64,000 nt of DNA from JAFDBW01 sp963723355. GTDB taxonomy: Bacteria > Desulfobacterota > Desulfuromonadia > Desulfuromonadales > BM103. Position 1 is the first letter of the stretch, and the number at the start of each line of letters is the position of its first letter. The notes beneath the pieces were generated by a model. It was not told the origin of the DNA, did no database searches, and saw only the letters and a list, made by a program, of their open reading frames with translations. Position numbers and translations under genes: made by a program. Shown here piece by piece: positions 62,616 to 64,000 of this stretch. The stretch spans positions 98,107-162,106 of the forward strand of contig CAVRQQ010000005.1 in assembly GCA_963723355.1 (NCBI GenBank), given 5' to 3'.

Positions 62616-63406
62616 ATGAGAATCCCGATGATTGCAGGCAACTGGAAGCTGCACAAAACCCTGGACGAAGCGACCGCCCTGGTCAACGAACTGATCCCGG
62701 CCGTTGCCGATAACGACAAGGTTGAGATCGTTGTCGCGCCGGTCTATACGGCTTTGAGCAAGGTCGCCGAGGTGATTGCCGGCAGCAACATCAAGCTGGC
62801 AGCACAAAATTGTTATCCGGAACCTCAAGGCGCTTTTACCGGCGAGGTGTCCGCACCGCTGCTCAAGGATGCCGGCTGCCAATATATCATCATCGGCCAT
62901 TCGGAACGCCGTCAGCTGTTCGGCGAAACCGATGAAGTCGGTCAACCGCAAGGCCCACGCCGTCGCCGAAGCCGGCCTCGGCATCATCCTCTGCATCGGC
63001 GAAACTCTCGAAGAGCGCGAGGGCGACCGCATGTTAGACGTCCTGCGTCGCCAGGTCCGTTTCGCCCTGCGCAACCTGAGTACCGCAGCAGATGGCCGAT
63101 CTGGTGATCGCATACGAGCCGGTTTGGGCTATCGGCACCGGCGTCACCGCCAGCAACGAGCAGGCTCAGGAGGCCCATGCCTTCATCCGTGCCCTGGTGA
63201 GCGAACTGTACGATCAGGAAACCGCCGATGCCATGCGCATCCTCTACGGCGGCAGCGTCAAGCCGGGCAATGTCGACGGTTTGATGACTCAACCTGACGT
63301 CGATGGAGCCCTGGTCGGCGGCGCGAGTTTGCAGGCCGAGGATTTCGCCCGGATCGTCAATTTCCAGCCGGACGCCTGGCCCAGACCAGACCGGCGAAAA
63401 AAGTGA
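62616..63406 (+). CDS. tpiA: Triose-phosphate isomerase (two frameshifts)
   Basis: First frame: MRIPMIAGNWKLHKTLDEAT (Lys13 type), YIIIGHSERRQLFGET with catalytic His. After a shift near 62935: VNRKAHAVAEAGLGIILCIGETLEEREGD. After another near 63088: VIAYEPVWAIGTGVTASNEQ with catalytic Glu, ILYGGSVKPGN and the phosphate loop. About 255 residues in total, standard. The family order is perfect, so the shifts are probably errors. AAGGAG lies seven bases upstream of the ATG. Confidence 0.93.
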
Positions 63407-63486
63407 ATTTCGCTCTTCTCTCTGCAAAACAGTTATGTTAAAGTGCCTTCCTTCTGCAGAAAAGAACGACACCTTAAGGGGACAAC

Positions 63487-63822
63487 ATGAACTATATACT
63501 TCTGTCAATTCACATCCTGGTCTGCCTTTCCCTGATCGGCATTGTCCTGATCCAGGGCGGCAAAGGCGCAGAAGTTGGCGCAGCATTCGGTGCCGGCGCC
63601 AGCAACACGATTTTCGGTGCCTCCGGCGGCCAATCCTTTATCGCTAAAATGACAGCTGGCGCAGCGGTGATCTTCATGCTGACCAGCCTGGCTCTGGCGA
63701 TTTTCTGGGGCCAACCCGGCTCTTCAAGCGTGATGCCCGATCAAGTCGCACCGGCCTCCGCACCGGCCTCAATGCCGGCTCAGAGCATACCGCCGGCAGC
63801 CCCTTCTGGAGAGACAAAATAG
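63487..63822 (+). CDS. secG: Protein translocase subunit SecG
   Basis: 111 residues with two transmembrane helices (about 3-22 and 54-72), the SecG loop LIQGGKGAEVGAAFGAG with SNTIFGASGG, and a Pro/Ala-rich acidic tail. It aids SecYEG export. Its place after tpiA and before tRNA-Leu is common in proteobacteria. AAGGGG is upstream of ATG. Confidence 0.95.
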   Translation: MNYILLSIHILVCLSLIGIVLIQGGKGAEVGAAFGAGASNTIFGASGGQSFIAKMTAGAAVIFMLTSLALAIFWGQPGSSSVMPDQVAPASAPASMPAQSIPPAAPSGETK

Positions 63823-63874
63823 CGCGTCAAACCTATTGACAGCATCAGGTCATATCAGTATAAATACAACGCTT

Positions 63875-63961
63875 GCCGAAGTGGTGGAATTGGTAGACAC
63901 GCACGCTTGAGGGGCGTGTGTTCGAAAGGACGTGCGAGTTCGAGTCTCGCCTTCGGCACCA
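63875..63961 (+). tRNA. tRNA-Leu (GAG)
   Basis: Class-II tRNA with a long variable arm. Acceptor GCCGAAG/CTTCGGC, discriminator A, encoded CCA. Anticodon loop TTGAGGG gives GAG. D-arm GGTGGAATTGGTAGAC as in Leu tRNAs. Confidence 0.96.
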
Positions 63962-63970
63962 TATAGATAC

Positions 63971-64000
63971 AAGGGCTGCAATCAAAAGATTGGAGCCCTT
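63971..64000 (+). terminator. Terminator of the secG/tRNA-Leu unit (cut by window end)
   Basis: Stem AAGGGCT-GCAATC / GATTG-G-AGCCCTT, loop AAAA; any T-run lies beyond the window. Confidence 0.7.

Overview
The window looks like the chromosome of a Gram-negative, Desulfuromonadales-type deltaproteobacterium. Pointers are a twelve-CxxCH cytochrome c, a PEP-CTERM/exosortase-type sorting system with sigma-54 control, a c-di-GMP riboswitch, MCE/Mla lipid transport and an AmmeMemoRadiSam protein. This placement is inference from gene content; no 16S rRNA is present. Most genes are on the minus strand.

Region 1 (1-6.3 kb) is a PEP-CTERM-associated locus: a TPR lipoprotein (cut by the window start), an NtrC-type sigma-54 activator, two tandem exosortase-associated acyltransferases and a PEP-CTERM protein. 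A second part (14.9-16.5 kb) holds a CAAX-protease-like membrane protein and another PEP-CTERM protein. Three genes of this set have a -24/-12 promoter, each with a 17-bp TGT-N11-ACA element 50-62 bp upstream. The exosortase is not in the window. Region 2 (6.4-12.8 kb) is an envelope-export operon: LolA-like protein, AMIN/beta-barrel protein, RND exporter and Acg-type nitroreductase. A c-di-GMP-I riboswitch precedes a secreted subtilisin (16.5-18.5 kb). Then come queD/queE/yacG, a DUF924 gene and chrA (19-22.3 kb), followed by two decayed tandem Mur-ligase-like genes (22.7-25.2 kb).

Region 3 (25.6-44.8 kb) is mixed housekeeping: an aspartate/aromatic aminotransferase, a poly(A) polymerase/CCA enzyme, an AEC transporter, the MlaE-MlaF-MlaD operon with a WPFF-repeat exported protein, TPR and hemerythrin proteins, gltX, a MEMO-like protein, a dodecaheme cytochrome, pgsA and five tRNAs. 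Region 4 (44.9-57.8 kb) holds nadB, chorismate mutase with a stand-alone DAHP-synthase ferredoxin-like domain, and the nucleotide genes pyrE, purF, purQ, purL and purB. Region 5 (57.9-64 kb) has a broken sensor kinase, then gap-pgk-tpiA-secG and tRNA-Leu.

Many genes that must work (gltX, pgk, tpiA, nadB) carry one to three single-base frameshifts although their translations are otherwise conserved. The likeliest cause is indel errors in the assembly, so single frameshifts here should not be read as gene loss. The Mur-like pair, the ThiF-like relic and the NupC relic look truly decayed.
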